64,000 nucleotides of DNA from Vibrio palustris (GCF_024346995.1 NZ_AP024887.1:186001-250000); one strand, 5' to 3'. Positions 45,261-55,755 are shown, numbered from the stretch's first letter. Program-made: numbers and translations. The notes: generated from the letters alone by a model not told the origin.

Positions 45261-45292
45261 AAAAAAGCCCTGCTCTTGCGAGCAGGGCTTTG
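45261..45292 (-). terminator. Terminator after pssA
   Basis: AAAGCCCTGCTC and GAGCAGGGCTTT pair; on the minus strand a run of Ts follows. It faces the rRNA operon terminator across about 195 bases of otherwise featureless sequence. Confidence 0.9.
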
Positions 45293-45318
45293 TCGTTTTG
45301 CTTTTAAGCGAAGACGGA

Positions 45319-46659
45319 TTACAGAATCTGTTTGAGCACGCGATCTGCTCTGACACGAGTAATCTTACGCACTAGGCGTTGTACTGGTAACGGATAGTCT
45401 TCAAGTTTCTCAATTTGTTTGTACGTACAAATCAACTGAGTATGTTGAAGAATATTATCTTTTTCTGCGGTAAATTGTTCGACCAAGTGTTGGTGTTCAT
45501 CTTTGATTAACAGACCATTTTCTAGGTCGAGTTTCCAAGCTCGTGGGTTAATGTTATTGCCAGTTAGCAGCATATAGCGCTTATCTACCCACATGCCTTT
45601 GAGGTGGAAGCTATTATCGTCATGTTTCCATAAATGAATGGACAGTTGGCGGCTGGCTATATTCGACTCATTCATTTTGGCAAAGCGACGTAAATTAATC
45701 TCGTAGAGATAAGGCAGTCCACCTATCGTCTTGAAAGGCTGTTCTGGGCTGATATAAAAATCGTTTGCAGTCTTATCACCAATCACAATATCAACTTTCA
45801 CACCACGACGAATCGCTTTTTTTACTTCTTTTGCGACCCCTTTGGGGAAGTTAAAGTAAGGTGTACAGATAAATATCTCTTCTTTCGCCTGTGCGATCAT
45901 TTGAATGATCGTTTGGTTTAAGAAATTACGACGCTTACCAATACCAACAAGTGGAGTGACCCCAATTTGTGACTCACTGGCTTCTTGTGGTTCAAAGGAG
46001 TAATAAGATTGGCCGAGGGATGTTCGGAATTGACGAATATCCAGTTTAATATCTTTGGTTTTAGGTTTGTCTTCTTTCGTTAAATCATGGACGGCTGGGT
46101 GAGCAATCATGTCTTCTGTGATGAAGCGTACCATTGAATCAGCGAGTTGCTCACTTTCAATAATATGATAACGATCAAAGCGGTAACGATCTTGCTTATG
46201 TAGATAGACATTGTTGATGCTAGCGCCACTATACAGCACCGTATCATCGATAATGAATCCTTTCAGGTGTAGAACACCAAAGACCTCTCTGCCACGGACA
46301 GGAACACCGTACGTAGGAATACTATGGGAGTATTTATTGGCGAATTCTGCATACATCGCCGAATTGCCTTGAGTCGCACCTGCACCAAGGCGACCACGTT
46401 GGGCTCGATGCCAATCCACACAAATCTGAATATCTAGACCAGGGTTACGCTGCTTTGCCTCATATATTTCTGTCAGAATCTCACGACCCGCTTCATCATC
46501 TTCCAAATACAAAGCGACGATATAAATACGCTGAGTCGCATTGCGTATCAACTCAATAAGATTTGCGCGATAGTCTTTTGCGGACAAAAGAACTTGGAAA
46601 TTCTCTGGAGATAGCGCGATCGCTGGAAGCTTTTTGACAGGATGTCTACGAGCAATCAT
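45319..46659 (-). CDS. pssA: CDP-diacylglycerol-serine O-phosphatidyltransferase
   Basis: A 446-residue phospholipase D-family phosphatidylserine synthase. It has two HKD-type motifs: HLKGFIIDDTVLYSGASINN near residue 135 and HLKGMWVDKRYMLLTGNNIN near residue 360. It makes phosphatidylserine, the precursor of phosphatidylethanolamine, at the inner membrane surface. Length is close to E. coli PssA (451). Confidence 0.95.
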   Translation of the reverse strand: MIARRHPVKKLPAIALSPENFQVLLSAKDYRANLIELIRNATQRIYIVALYLEDDEAGREILTEIYEAKQRNPGLDIQICVDWHRAQRGRLGAGATQGNSAMYAEFANKYSHSIPTYGVPVRGREVFGVLHLKGFIIDDTVLYSGASINNVYLHKQDRYRFDRYHIIESEQLADSMVRFITEDMIAHPAVHDLTKEDKPKTKDIKLDIRQFRTSLGQSYYSFEPQEASESQIGVTPLVGIGKRRNFLNQTIIQMIAQAKEEIFICTPYFNFPKGVAKEVKKAIRRGVKVDIVIGDKTANDFYISPEQPFKTIGGLPYLYEINLRRFAKMNESNIASRQLSIHLWKHDDNSFHLKGMWVDKRYMLLTGNNINPRAWKLDLENGLLIKDEHQHLVEQFTAEKDNILQHTQLICTYKQIEKLEDYPLPVQRLVRKITRVRADRVLKQIL

Positions 46660-46745
46660 AGGGATGCTTTACCTTATATGTGCAAAATTGCGGATCTAGT
46701 ATTCTACCAAATCCATCCAACTTATGGCTAGAAAAGCCCATTAAT

Positions 46746-47201
46746 CTATGCATTATTGCGGAAGTAGCGCATAGGAATAAGCGATTTACCATGTTCAGTG
46801 TAACGCAAATAGAGCGTTTTGAGTTCTGCTGGGAGTTCTTGAGTTGCGATACTGTGAAATCCATACCGTTCATAAAACGGAGTGAGATGTTGATAAGCAA
46901 AACAGTAATCAGTATTGCCGAGTACGGTGTTTTGGCAATACTTCAGCATTTGCGACCCCACTCCTTGGTAGCGCTTGTCTTCGGCAACAGCCATACCGGT
47001 GAGTAATCGATAGTTTGCCACATGTCGAAAACGTACGACAGCGACCATATAATGTGTTTCATAGGCTGTGATGATTAGGTCATCACTTTTTGGTTTAGTT
47101 CCCGGATAATGTTGTTTATAAAAACGTTTTATTAACGGAATCTTGATAGGGGGCAGTGTTTCAAAATGTAGAGTAGACATTTGCTTCTGTTCTAGGCTCA
47201 T
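46746..47201 (-). CDS. GNAT family N-acetyltransferase
   Basis: A 151-residue acetyltransferase. The acetyl-CoA loop is GMAVAEDKRYQGVGSQML (Q/R-x-x-G-x-G/A type), followed by the helix and FYERYGFHSI in the C-terminal part. The start could also be the Met seven codons later (47180); neither has a strong Shine-Dalgarno. Substrate unknown. It lies back-to-back with murB. Confidence 0.8.
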   Translation of the reverse strand: MSLEQKQMSTLHFETLPPIKIPLIKRFYKQHYPGTKPKSDDLIITAYETHYMVAVVRFRHVANYRLLTGMAVAEDKRYQGVGSQMLKYCQNTVLGNTDYCFAYQHLTPFYERYGFHSIATQELPAELKTLYLRYTEHGKSLIPMRYFRNNA

Positions 47202-47245
47202 ATCTGTTGTAGAATGCCTTAAGTTTAATTGATTATAAGAATGCC

Positions 47246-48301
47246 ATGCAATTTCATCTCAATACATCGCTAAAGACTTATCATACCTTTGGAATCGATC
47301 AGGTATGTCAACGCCTTACTATTATTGAATCTGTTGAGGATCTTATCTCGGTGTATCGTGATCCCCAATGGAAAAGCGTCCCTAAATTTATCTTAGGTAG
47401 AGGCAGTAATGTGCTATTTACTACTTCTTATGCGGGCATGTTATTAGTTAACCGTATCCAAGGTCTTACGCATACACAAGATGAGCATCATCACTATCTG
47501 CATGTTTCTGCCGGCGAAGATTGGCCTGAGTTGGTGGAATGGTCTGTAGGCCATGGTATTGCGGGTTTAGAAAATCTGGCTTTGATTCCAGGGTGCATGG
47601 GTTCAGCTCCTATCCAAAATATAGGGGCCTATGGCGTTGAGTTAAAAGATGTCTGTGATTACGTCGATTACTTGTGTTTATCAACATTGACTATCAAACG
47701 ATTACCCCAGAGTGAATGTCAATTTGGGTATCGTGATTCGATTTTTAAACACGAACTATATGGCAAAGCTATTATCGTTGCGGTGGGCTTAACGTTGGCC
47801 AAAGCATGGCAACCAAAAACAGAGTATGGCCCATTGCAGGCATTGGGCCAACAAGCGAGCGCCCAACAAATATTTGATACCGTTTGCAAGGTCCGTCGCG
47901 AGAAGTTACCTAATCCAAGTGTGCAAGGGAACGCCGGAAGCTTCTTTAAAAATCCCGTCGTTGACCACGATCACTTCACACAACTACAAACGACTCATCC
48001 TGATATTGTGGGTTATCCCGTGGCTGGCGGTGTTAAGCTCGCTGCCGGTTGGCTCATTGATAAAGCAGGTTTAAAAGGCGTTGTGGTTGGTGGTGCACAG
48101 GTGCATCCTAAACAAGCGTTGGTCATTATTAACCAACAAGGTAAAGCGACGGCTCACGATGTCATACAGCTTGCCACTAAGGTTCGGGAAGTGGTTGAGC
48201 TAAAATATGGTGTAACTTTACAACCGGAAGTGCGTTTTATGGGGTCAGAGCAAGAAACCAGTTTAGATAAAGTAATAGAGACGAATCATGAAAAATCATA
48301 G
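47246..48301 (+). CDS. murB: UDP-N-acetylenolpyruvoylglucosamine reductase
   Basis: A 351-residue FAD enzyme of peptidoglycan precursor synthesis. FILGRGSNVLFT, GLENLALIPGCMGSAPIQNIGAYGVEL, and NAGSFFKNPVV are the FAD- and substrate-binding signatures of MurB (type I, with the Tyr loop region). It overlaps birA by 14 bases, as in E. coli. Confidence 0.96.
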   Translation: MQFHLNTSLKTYHTFGIDQVCQRLTIIESVEDLISVYRDPQWKSVPKFILGRGSNVLFTTSYAGMLLVNRIQGLTHTQDEHHHYLHVSAGEDWPELVEWSVGHGIAGLENLALIPGCMGSAPIQNIGAYGVELKDVCDYVDYLCLSTLTIKRLPQSECQFGYRDSIFKHELYGKAIIVAVGLTLAKAWQPKTEYGPLQALGQQASAQQIFDTVCKVRREKLPNPSVQGNAGSFFKNPVVDHDHFTQLQTTHPDIVGYPVAGGVKLAAGWLIDKAGLKGVVVGGAQVHPKQALVIINQQGKATAHDVIQLATKVREVVELKYGVTLQPEVRFMGSEQETSLDKVIETNHEKS

Positions 48302-49250
48302 TACTAAGCTAACTGTATTAAAGGTGTTATCCGATGGAGCGTTCCATTCAGGAGAAGCTCTGGGCACACGAATTGGTATATCTAGAGCCGCGGTAAGTAA
48401 GCATATTCAGGGTATTCAGCAATGGGGGCTGGATATCTATCGTGTGCAGGGTAAAGGTTATCAATTAGCGCAGCCACTCAATATGCTTGATGCTGACTAT
48501 CTCCAAAATCAGGTGTCGAACCCCGTTGAATTGTTTCCTGTGATTGATTCTACTAATCAGTACATGCTCGATAGAATCAGCACACTAAGCTCTGGTGCGG
48601 TATGTCTTGCTGAACACCAAGAGCAAGGTCGAGGAAGACGTGGCCGTAAGTGGGTATCCTCATTTGGTACTAACTTATACCTGTCTATGTATTGGCGCTT
48701 AGAGGCCGGAGTAGCAGCCGCGATGGGGTTAAGCTTAATCGTCGGCGTTGCGATTGTCGAAGCAATCGAGCAGTTAGGTATTGAAGGCGTAAAGCTAAAA
48801 TGGCCAAATGATGTGTACTATCAAGATAAAAAGCTTGCGGGTATTTTAGTGGAAATGTCAGGTCAAACAGGTGGGGCTGCCAATCTCGTCATTGGGATGG
48901 GCATGAACTTATCAATGCGTGACCGAGATAATGAAATAGATCAACCATTCACGACATTAAGCGAGGTGATCGGCAACGATCATTTTGATCGTAACCAACT
49001 GGCTGTAGCCTTTATTCAAGCTTGGGATCGTGCTTTACATCATTACGAGCAAGTTGGTATGCAAGATTTTGTTGAACGCTGGAATCGCACCGATAATTTT
49101 ATTAACCGGCCAGTAAAATTAATCATGGGTCAGAAGATTGTAACGGGGATTGCAAGGGGCATAGATGACCATGGTGGCATACGGATTGAAACCGAGCACG
49201 GAATGGAAACCTACATCGGTGGTGAGATCTCTCTACGTAGTAATGAATGA
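48288..49250 (+). CDS. birA: Biotin-protein ligase / biotin operon repressor
   Basis: A 320-residue bifunctional protein. The N-terminal winged HTH (about 1-65: GEALGTRIGISRAAVSKHIQGIQ) represses biotin genes; the ligase core has EQGRGRRGRKWVSSFGTNLY and KWPNDVYYQDKKLAGILVEM. It biotinylates AccB, which is encoded at 23.5 kb. Overlaps murB by 14 bases. Confidence 0.96.
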   Translation: MKNHSTKLTVLKVLSDGAFHSGEALGTRIGISRAAVSKHIQGIQQWGLDIYRVQGKGYQLAQPLNMLDADYLQNQVSNPVELFPVIDSTNQYMLDRISTLSSGAVCLAEHQEQGRGRRGRKWVSSFGTNLYLSMYWRLEAGVAAAMGLSLIVGVAIVEAIEQLGIEGVKLKWPNDVYYQDKKLAGILVEMSGQTGGAANLVIGMGMNLSMRDRDNEIDQPFTTLSEVIGNDHFDRNQLAVAFIQAWDRALHHYEQVGMQDFVERWNRTDNFINRPVKLIMGQKIVTGIARGIDDHGGIRIETEHGMETYIGGEISLRSNE

Positions 49251-49254
49251 TGCG

Positions 49255-49291
49255 GAGAGTAAAAAGAAGGCAAGCTGTCTTTTTACTCTCT
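49255..49291. terminator. Bidirectional terminator birA / coaA
   Basis: GAGAGTAAAAAGA and TCTTTTTACTCTC pair around a 12-base loop between the converging birA and coaA genes. The A/T-rich arms make it less like a standard terminator. Confidence 0.6.
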
Positions 49292-49308
49292 GATAACCAC
49301 CCGATGTT

Positions 49309-50232
49309 TTATTTCCGTAGCAGAATTTCTTTCACTGTGTGGTTATCGCTTTTACGTAAAATAAGATGGGCACGATACTTAGTTGGTAGAATGTTTTGTT
49401 CAAGATTTTTACCGTTGATCGTTGACCAGATGGTTCGTGCTTTATCTTCCGCTGCGGCAGTGGACAGTTCTTTATAATGACTGAAATAAGAACCTGGCTT
49501 TTTGAATGCGCCATAGCGAAATTTCATGAAACGTTCGACGTACCAATTTTCGATAAGCTCACTATCGGCATCCACGTAAATTGAGAAATCAAGAAAATCG
49601 GAAATAAACACTGTATGTGGAGCGTGAGGGTAATCCATGCCACTTTGTAATACATTAAGCCCCTCAATGATGAGCACATCAGGTCTGTGTACCACTTTTT
49701 GCTCTTCAGTGATGTCATAGGTGATGTGTGAGTAAACAGGAGCAACCACGTGTGGCTCGCCGGCTTTTACATCAGAGACAAACTGTACTAAGCGTTTGAT
49801 GTCATAAGATTCAGGAAACCCTTTCTTATGCATAATGTTTTTTTGTTTGAGAACATTGTTAGGATATAGGAAGCCATCGGTAGTAATTAATTCCACCTTG
49901 GGATGGTTACCCCAACGAGCGAGCAGGGCACGCAGTAATCGAGCTGTCGTACTTTTTCCTACCGCGACACTTCCCGCAATACCTATTATAAATGGTGGGG
50001 CTTGTTCTTTATTATCTAAAAATTCTTCAAGAACTGAATTGCGACTCTGCCTAGCAGCCACATATAAGTTCAATAATCGAGCAAGAGGAAGATAGATCTC
50101 TGCCACTTCCTTCATGGTCAATTCTTCGTTAATGCCTTGTAGCTCTTTTAGATCGTTTTCAGATAATGTCATCGGAACGGCATTACGTAGGTTAGCCCAC
50201 GTTGTACGATCAAAAGATAAATATGGACTCAT
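49309..50232 (-). CDS. coaA: Pantothenate kinase
   Basis: A 307-residue type I pantothenate kinase, first step of CoA synthesis. The P-loop is [28 protein letters not shown] and IEGLNVLQ follow. [16 protein letters not shown] is the family start. panF at 20.3 kb would supply its substrate. Confidence 0.97.
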   Translation of the reverse strand: MSPYLSFDRTTWANLRNAVPMTLSENDLKELQGINEELTMKEVAEIYLPLARLLNLYVAARQSRNSVLEEFLDNKEQAPPFIIGIAGSVAVGKSTTARLLRALLARWGNHPKVELITTDGFLYPNNVLKQKNIMHKKGFPESYDIKRLVQFVSDVKAGEPHVVAPVYSHITYDITEEQKVVHRPDVLIIEGLNVLQSGMDYPHAPHTVFISDFLDFSIYVDADSELIENWYVERFMKFRYGAFKKPGSYFSHYKELSTAAAEDKARTIWSTINGKNLEQNILPTKYRAHLILRKSDNHTVKEILLRK

Positions 50233-50396
50233 ATTTCTCTCGACAATTCAGCTAATGAGAAAAGGGAACATACAACAAGGACGAAAGAATGCAAATCAGA
50301 TTCTTAAACATATTTCATATTCGTGTAAGGACTGGTGAAAAAAACGTCGAAAAAATAAAATTTTCCCGATAATTGTGGGTTTTTTTGAAATAAGGG

Positions 50397-50425
50397 TTGC
50401 AAGGCCTAATAGGATTCAATAGAAT
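50397..50425 (+). promoter_or_regulatory. Promoter of the tRNA-tufB operon
   Basis: TTGCAA and TAGAAT with a 17-base spacer, ending 13 bases before the first tRNA. The GCCCC after the -10 resembles a GC-rich discriminator of stringently controlled promoters. Confidence 0.8.
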
Positions 50426-50438
50426 TCGCCCCACTTAT

Positions 50439-50514
<76 letters not shown>

Positions 50515-50550
50515 TTTCTTCCAAGTAGTAGAAATGGCTATAAAAATTTT

Positions 50551-50635
<85 letters not shown>

Positions 50636-50672
50636 TATTTATTAGGAAATAGCAGTAAAAGAGTTACGTGTT

Positions 50673-50747
<75 letters not shown>

Positions 50748-50760
50748 ACCAATTTCGTGT

Positions 50761-50836
<76 letters not shown>

Positions 50837-50943
50837 GCTCTAAGCAAGCTATTTCCTTTTAATATATACTTATCTACCGATAAATATTGGTTGCGTGGTC
50901 ATCACTCAAGAGCCACCTACATCCGTACCTAGAGGGACAATTC

Positions 50944-52128
50944 ATGTCTAAAGAAAAATTTGAACGTACGAAACCGCACGTAAACGTTGGTACTATCGGC
51001 CACGTTGACCACGGTAAAACAACGCTAACAGCTGCTATCTGTACTGTACTGTCTAAAACTTACGGCGGTTCAGCACGTGACTTCGCGTCAATCGATAACG
51101 CTCCAGAAGAGCGCGATCGCGGTATCACAATCGCAACTTCACACGTAGAGTACGACACTCCAACTCGTCACTACGCACACGTTGACTGTCCAGGACACGC
51201 GGATTATGTGAAAAACATGATCACAGGTGCTGCACAGATGGACGGTGGTATCCTTGTAGTTGCTGCGACAGATGGCCCAATGCCACAAACTCGTGAGCAC
51301 ATCCTACTAGGCCGTCAGGTTGGTATTCCTTACATCATCGTATTCATGAACAAATGTGACATGGTTGATGATGAAGAGCTACTAGAACTAGTAGAAATGG
51401 AAGTTCGTGAACTTCTATCAGAATACGACTTCCCAGGCGATGACCTACCAGTAATTCAAGGTTCTGCACTAGGTGCATTGAACCAAGAACCACAGTGGGA
51501 AGAGAAGATTGTAGAACTAGCACAAGCGCTAGACGACTACATTCCAGAGCCACAACGTGCAGTAGACCAACCATTCCTAATGCCGATTGAAGACGTATTC
51601 TCAATCCAAGGTCGTGGTACAGTAGTAACAGGTCGTGTAGAGCGTGGTATCCTAAAAGTAGGTGCAGAAGTACAAATCGTTGGTATGAAAGATACAACAA
51701 CAACGACTTGTACAGGTGTTGAAATGTTCCGTAAACTGCTTGACGAAGGTCGTGCAGGTGAGAACGTTGGTGCACTACTACGTGGTACAAAACGTGATGA
51801 CGTAGAACGTGGTCAAGTACTAGCAGCGCCAGGTTCAATCACTCCGCATACTAAGTTCGAATCAGAAGTATACGTATTGTCAAAAGATGAAGGTGGTCGT
51901 CACACACCATTCTTCAAAGGCTACCGTCCACAGTTCTACTTCCGTACAACTGACGTAACTGGTGATATCCAGTTGCCAGAAGGCGTAGAAATGGTAATGC
52001 CAGGCGATAACGTTAAAATGACTGTAGAGCTAATCGCACCAATCGCAATGGACGAAGGTCTACGTTTTGCGATTCGTGAAGGCGGCCGTACAGTAGGTGC
52101 TGGTGTTGTTGCTAAAATTGAAGCTTAA
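50944..52128 (+). CDS. tufB: Elongation factor Tu
   Basis: A 394-residue GTPase that delivers aminoacyl-tRNA to the ribosome. GHVDHGKTT (G1), DCPGHADY (G3), and NKCDMVDD (G4) are intact. The frame is open 19 codons further, but ATG at 50944 ([16 protein letters not shown]) is the family start. Codon use is strongly biased (many CTA, GTA, ACA), as expected for a very highly expressed gene. It follows four tRNA genes and a promoter, as in E. coli. Confidence 0.99.
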   Translation: MSKEKFERTKPHVNVGTIGHVDHGKTTLTAAICTVLSKTYGGSARDFASIDNAPEERDRGITIATSHVEYDTPTRHYAHVDCPGHADYVKNMITGAAQMDGGILVVAATDGPMPQTREHILLGRQVGIPYIIVFMNKCDMVDDEELLELVEMEVRELLSEYDFPGDDLPVIQGSALGALNQEPQWEEKIVELAQALDDYIPEPQRAVDQPFLMPIEDVFSIQGRGTVVTGRVERGILKVGAEVQIVGMKDTTTTTCTGVEMFRKLLDEGRAGENVGALLRGTKRDDVERGQVLAAPGSITPHTKFESEVYVLSKDEGGRHTPFFKGYRPQFYFRTTDVTGDIQLPEGVEMVMPGDNVKMTVELIAPIAMDEGLRFAIREGGRTVGAGVVAKIEA

Positions 52129-52157
52129 TTTGCTTTAATAATTGACGATACACTAGC

Positions 52158-52185
52158 AAAAAGGGCATCATTTGATGCCCTTTTT
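52158..52185 (+). terminator. Terminator after tufB
   Basis: AAAAAGGGCATCA and GATGCCCTTTTT pair with a very short loop and T-run. Confidence 0.93.
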
Positions 52186-52358
52186 AAGTGCTGTTGCTTT
52201 ATTTGCTTGTATTTTAATCGATTGCAAGCAGGATGCTGAGTGTTGAGAGCATTTCTTAACCCAAAGTGTTATATTCAGCACCCAGTATGTAAAAAGGATT
52301 CGCCCTGCAGCAGCGGGGTTATAGTCGTTTAAAGTAAAGACTTGTGACAGGTTGGTTT

Positions 52359-52739
52359 ATGAAAGCAAAAAATGCTGAAACTCCTGATAGCTCAAGTGCA
52401 GCAGAGATAATTAAGTGGCTTATCGCTTTTGCTCTGCTAGCTGCCGCTGTTGTGGGTAATCACGTATACGATGATATGTCTGTTGTCATCCGTGCTGCGG
52501 GCGTTATCGTGTTAATAGCAGGTGCACTTGGTGTGACGGCGTTAACTACTAAAGGTAAGGCTGCGATTGATTTTGCACGTGAGTCTCGCATGGAAATTCG
52601 TAAAGTTGTTTGGCCTACTCGTCAAGAAGCGACACAAACAACACTTATCGTTCTCGCGGTATGTGTGGTCATGGCGCTAATCTTGTGGGGTATAGATGGA
52701 ATTATGGTCCGTCTCGTTGCCTTTGCGACTGGAATTTAA
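52359..52739 (+). CDS. secE: Preprotein translocase subunit SecE
   Basis: A 126-residue inner-membrane protein with three membrane helices (about 20-40, 45-65 and 95-120), the long E. coli-type SecE. The conserved amphipathic segment is ESRMEIRKVVWPTRQEATQTT. The frame is open from a GTG five codons earlier, but the ATG at 52359 gives MKAKNAETPDSSS. nusG follows after 17 bases. Confidence 0.96.
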   Translation: MKAKNAETPDSSSAAEIIKWLIAFALLAAAVVGNHVYDDMSVVIRAAGVIVLIAGALGVTALTTKGKAAIDFARESRMEIRKVVWPTRQEATQTTLIVLAVCVVMALILWGIDGIMVRLVAFATGI

Positions 52740-52756
52740 TTAGAGAGGGTAAATAG

Positions 52757-53305
52757 ATGAGTGAAGCTCCAAAAAAACGTTGGTATGTCGTTCAAGCCTT
52801 CTCGGGATTTGAAGGTCGTGTCGCACAATCACTACGTGAATATATAAAAATGCACAGTATGGAAGATCACTTCGGTGAAGTGCTCGTCCCTACTGAAGAA
52901 GTCGTAGAGATGCGTGCTGGCCAGCGCCGCAAGAGTGAGCGCAAATTCTTCCCAGGCTACGTTCTAGTACAAATGGTCATGAATGATGAATCATGGCACC
53001 TTGTACGCAGCGTACCTCGTGTAATGGGCTTTATTGGCGGTACTTCAGATCGTCCTGCACCTATCACAGATAAAGAAGCAGATGCGATTCTGAATCGTTT
53101 AGAGAAAGCAAGTGAAGCTCCACGTCCTAAGACAATGTTTGAGGCGGGAGAAGTCGTTCGTGTTAACGATGGTCCATTTGCAGACTTTAATGGTACGGTT
53201 GAAGAAGTCGACTACGAGAAAAGTCGCCTGAAAGTGTCAGTGTCGATCTTTGGTCGCGCAACACCTGTAGAACTAGAATTTGGTCAAGTTGAAAAACTTG
53301 ATTAA
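52757..53305 (+). CDS. nusG: Transcription antitermination factor NusG
   Basis: A 182-residue factor. The NGN domain has [28 protein letters not shown] and [10 protein letters not shown]; the C-terminal KOW has [19 protein letters not shown]. It couples RNA polymerase to Rho and to the ribosome. Cotranscribed with secE. Confidence 0.98.
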   Translation: MSEAPKKRWYVVQAFSGFEGRVAQSLREYIKMHSMEDHFGEVLVPTEEVVEMRAGQRRKSERKFFPGYVLVQMVMNDESWHLVRSVPRVMGFIGGTSDRPAPITDKEADAILNRLEKASEAPRPKTMFEAGEVVRVNDGPFADFNGTVEEVDYEKSRLKVSVSIFGRATPVELEFGQVEKLD

Positions 53306-53322
53306 AAAAACAGCTTTTTACC

Positions 53323-53351
53323 TTGTGAAATGTGTGAAATCTGATTATAAT
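53323..53351 (+). promoter_or_regulatory. Promoter of rplK-rplA
   Basis: TTGTGA and TATAAT with a 17-base spacer, about 85 bases before rplK. Confidence 0.75.
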
Positions 53352-53357
53352 TTCGCG

Positions 53358-53436
53358 CCTTTTATTAGGTCTTTGTTGAAAAAAGTACGGGGAGCTGATG
53401 AAGTTCAGCGTTAGAACCCATTAATTAGGAAATATC
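53358..53436 (+). promoter_or_regulatory. rplK-rplA leader, possible L1 target
   Basis: The leader contains a stem GAGCTGA/TTCAGC region (around 53391-53409) before the Shine-Dalgarno. In E. coli, L1 represses its own operon by binding such a leader; the match here is not detailed enough to be sure. Confidence 0.4.
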
Positions 53437-53865
53437 ATGGCTAAGAAAGTTGAAGCTTATATCAAGCTGCAAGTTGCAGCTGGTATGGCGAACCCAAGTC
53501 CACCGGTTGGTCCTGCTCTAGGTCAACGTGGTGTGAACATCATGGAATTCTGTAAAGCGTTTAACGCAAAAACTGAATCTGTGGAAAAAGGTCTACCTAC
53601 TCCAGTAGTTATCACTGTTTACAGCGATCGTTCTTTCACGTTCATCACTAAGACTCCACCGGCTGCCGTTCTTCTTAAGAAAGCAGCAGGCGTTAAGTCT
53701 GGTTCAGGTCGTCCGAACTCTGAGAAAGTGGGTACAATCACTGACGCTCAAATCCAAGAAATCGCAGAAACAAAAGCTGCTGATATGACTGGTTCTGATA
53801 TCGAAGCTACAAAACGCTCAATTGCGGGCACTGCTCGTTCTATGGGCTTAGTGATTGAGGGTTAA
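53437..53865 (+). CDS. rplK: Ribosomal protein L11
   Basis: A 142-residue protein. [46 protein letters not shown] is the L11 signature with the Pro-rich loop; the C-terminal RNA-binding domain has [12 protein letters not shown]. PrmA (19.3 kb) methylates it. rplA follows after five bases. Confidence 0.99.
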   Translation: MAKKVEAYIKLQVAAGMANPSPPVGPALGQRGVNIMEFCKAFNAKTESVEKGLPTPVVITVYSDRSFTFITKTPPAAVLLKKAAGVKSGSGRPNSEKVGTITDAQIQEIAETKAADMTGSDIEATKRSIAGTARSMGLVIEG

Positions 53866-53870
53866 GAACA

Positions 53871-54572
53871 ATGGCAAAACTTACTAAACGCATGCGTACT
53901 ATCCGCGAAAAAGTGGAAGTAACTAAAGACTACGAATTCAACGAAGCCGTTGCTCTTCTTAAAGAACTAGCAACAGCGAAGTTTGTAGAATCTGTTGACG
54001 TTGCTGTTAACCTAGGCATCGATGCACGTAAATCTGACCAAAACGTACGTGGCGCAACTGTGCTACCACACGGTACTGGTCGTGACATTCGTGTTGCTGT
54101 GTTCACTCAAGGTGCAAACGCTGAAGCTGCGAAAGAAGCTGGCGCTGACCTAGTGGGTATGGAAGATCTTGCTGAACAAGTTAAGAAAGGCGAAATGAAC
54201 TTCGACGTTGTTGTTGCTTCTCCAGATGCAATGCGCGTTGTAGGCCAGCTTGGTACTATCCTAGGTCCACGTGGCCTGATGCCAAACCCTAAAGTTGGTA
54301 CTGTAACTCCTAACGTTGCTGAAGCGGTTAAGAACGCTAAAGCAGGTCAGGTTCGTTACCGTAACGACAAGAATGGCATCGTTCATACCACGATTGGTAA
54401 AGTGTCTTTCGGCGAAGAACAACTTAAAGAGAACTTAGAAGCTCTTATCGTTGCTCTTAAGAAAGCGAAGCCATCATCAGCTAAAGGTGTTTACATTAAG
54501 AAAGTAAGCATTTCTACTACGATGGGTGCTGGTGTTTCAGTTGAACAGGGTAGCCTTACAACTGTCGCATAA
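53871..54572 (+). CDS. rplA: Ribosomal protein L1
   Basis: A 233-residue protein of standard length. It has the L1 features [32 protein letters not shown] and [18 protein letters not shown]. It binds 23S rRNA and in the family also represses its own operon by binding the leader mRNA. Cotranscribed with rplK. Confidence 0.99.
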   Translation: MAKLTKRMRTIREKVEVTKDYEFNEAVALLKELATAKFVESVDVAVNLGIDARKSDQNVRGATVLPHGTGRDIRVAVFTQGANAEAAKEAGADLVGMEDLAEQVKKGEMNFDVVVASPDAMRVVGQLGTILGPRGLMPNPKVGTVTPNVAEAVKNAKAGQVRYRNDKNGIVHTTIGKVSFGEEQLKENLEALIVALKKAKPSSAKGVYIKKVSISTTMGAGVSVEQGSLTTVA

Positions 54573-54577
54573 TGCAT

Positions 54578-54605
54578 TTGCTTAGGCGCAAAATTCGTGT
54601 ATAAT
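54578..54605 (+). promoter_or_regulatory. Promoter of rplJ-rplL-rpoBC
   Basis: TTGCTT and TATAAT with a 16-base spacer. It starts just past the rplA stop, and a perfect hairpin (54584-54614) overlaps its spacer and -10. Confidence 0.7.
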
Positions 54606-54614
54606 TTTGCGCCT
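54584..54614 (+). repeat. Perfect inverted repeat overlapping the rplJ promoter
   Basis: AGGCGCAAAATT and AATTTTGCGCCT form a 12-bp stem with a 7-base loop. The -10 spans the loop and right arm. It might also end the rplKA transcript. Confidence 0.75.
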
Positions 54615-54629
54615 AATATTTGTGGTTGG

Positions 54630-54831
54630 GGCTGTTCAGTTTTCGAACTGTAAACAGTCTCCGTCCAAGACCGTAGGCGTCATTTTATAATGACTTAATC
54701 GCTCCTACGTAGATGGTGCCCGAACTGACGAAAGCTCTATTTTATATCTTTCTTCTGGGAATGCACCGTATTTGCTCTCTCTATCATATTGGTGGAGAGT
54801 GGTGTAACGACAACCAGGAGTTAATCCAAAC
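54630..54831 (+). promoter_or_regulatory. L10 leader (L10-L12 autoregulation)
   Basis: A long structured leader of about 200 bases. It has several pairing segments (CGTAGGCG.../CGCTCCTACG) typical of the L10 leader, which binds L10-L12 and blocks rplJ translation. The sequence just before the ATG contains CAGGAG. Boundaries are approximate. Confidence 0.7.
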
Positions 54832-55323
54832 ATGGCTTTAAATCTTCAAGACAAAAAAGCAATTGTTGCTGAAGTCAACGAAGCGGCCAGTGGTGCACTT
54901 TCTGCAGTTGTTGCTGACTCTCGTGGTGTACAAGTTGCTGCGATGACATCTCTACGTAAACAAGCTCGTGAAGAGGGTGTTTACCTTAAAGTTGTCCGTA
55001 ACACACTTGCTCGTCGCGCTGTAGAAGGCACAGACTACGAATGTCTAACAGACCAATTCGTAGGTCCAACTTTGATCGCGTTCTCTAACGAACACCCAGG
55101 TGCTGCTGCACGTCTTTTTAAAGACTTTGCTAAAACAAACCCTGAATTTGAGATCAAAGCTGCTGCATTTGAAGGCACAGTTACTGACCCAGACGTACTT
55201 GCGAAACTACCAACTTACGACGAAGCAATCGCACGCTTGATGATGTGCATGAAAGAAGCTTCTGCTGGCAAATTGGTACGTACTTTCGCTGCTATTCGCG
55301 ATCAAAAAGAAGAAGCTGCTTAA
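54832..55323 (+). CDS. rplJ: Ribosomal protein L10
   Basis: A 163-residue stalk-base protein. [33 protein letters not shown] and [14 protein letters not shown] are L10 signatures; the C-terminal helices that carry L7/L12 dimers are present. rplL follows after 63 bases. Confidence 0.98.
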   Translation: MALNLQDKKAIVAEVNEAASGALSAVVADSRGVQVAAMTSLRKQAREEGVYLKVVRNTLARRAVEGTDYECLTDQFVGPTLIAFSNEHPGAAARLFKDFAKTNPEFEIKAAAFEGTVTDPDVLAKLPTYDEAIARLMMCMKEASAGKLVRTFAAIRDQKEEAA

Positions 55324-55386
55324 TAATTAAGCTTGCTTTTTTACGATTGCAAAATAAACTTATTGTTGACTTAAAAGAGAATTGTT

Positions 55387-55755
55387 ATGTCTATTACTAA
55401 CGAACAAATCCTAGACGCAGTTGCAGAAATGTCTGTAATGCAAGTTGTTGAACTAATCGAAGCAATGGAAGAGAAATTCGGCGTTTCTGCTGCTGCTGCT
55501 GTTGTAGCTGGCGGTGCAGAAGGTGGCGAAGCTGCTGCTGAACAAACTGAATTCGACGTAGTTCTAACTGCTGCTGGCGGTAACAAAGTATCTGTAATCA
55601 AAGCTGTTCGCGGTGCGACTGGCCTAGGTCTTAAAGAAGCTAAAGCTCTAGTTGACGGCGCTCCAGCGTCAGTTAAAGAAGCTGTTTCTAAAGACGAAGC
55701 AGAAACATTGAAAGCACAACTTGAAGAAGCTGGTGCGTCTGTTGAAGTTAAGTAA
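55387..55755 (+). CDS. rplL: Ribosomal protein L7/L12
   Basis: A 122-residue stalk protein. The N-terminal dimer domain is [34 protein letters not shown]; an Ala/Gly-rich hinge follows; the C-terminal domain has [31 protein letters not shown]. It recruits translation factors such as EF-Tu. Confidence 0.99.
   Translation: MSITNEQILDAVAEMSVMQVVELIEAMEEKFGVSAAAAVVAGGAEGGEAAAEQTEFDVVLTAAGGNKVSVIKAVRGATGLGLKEAKALVDGAPASVKEAVSKDEAETLKAQLEEAGASVEVK

Noticed and set aside
51344..51838. A 164-codon Leu- and His-rich open frame on the minus strand inside tufB
   Set aside because: It is a reflection of the strong codon bias of tufB (few stop-complementary codons). It has no recognisable start signal and no neighbours on that strand.
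52186..52358. Possible tRNA-Trp between tufB and secE, as found in some other gamma-proteobacteria
   Set aside because: No cloverleaf, TTCGA arm or CCA is present; the gap holds only a candidate -10 (TATATT at 52270) for secE-nusG.
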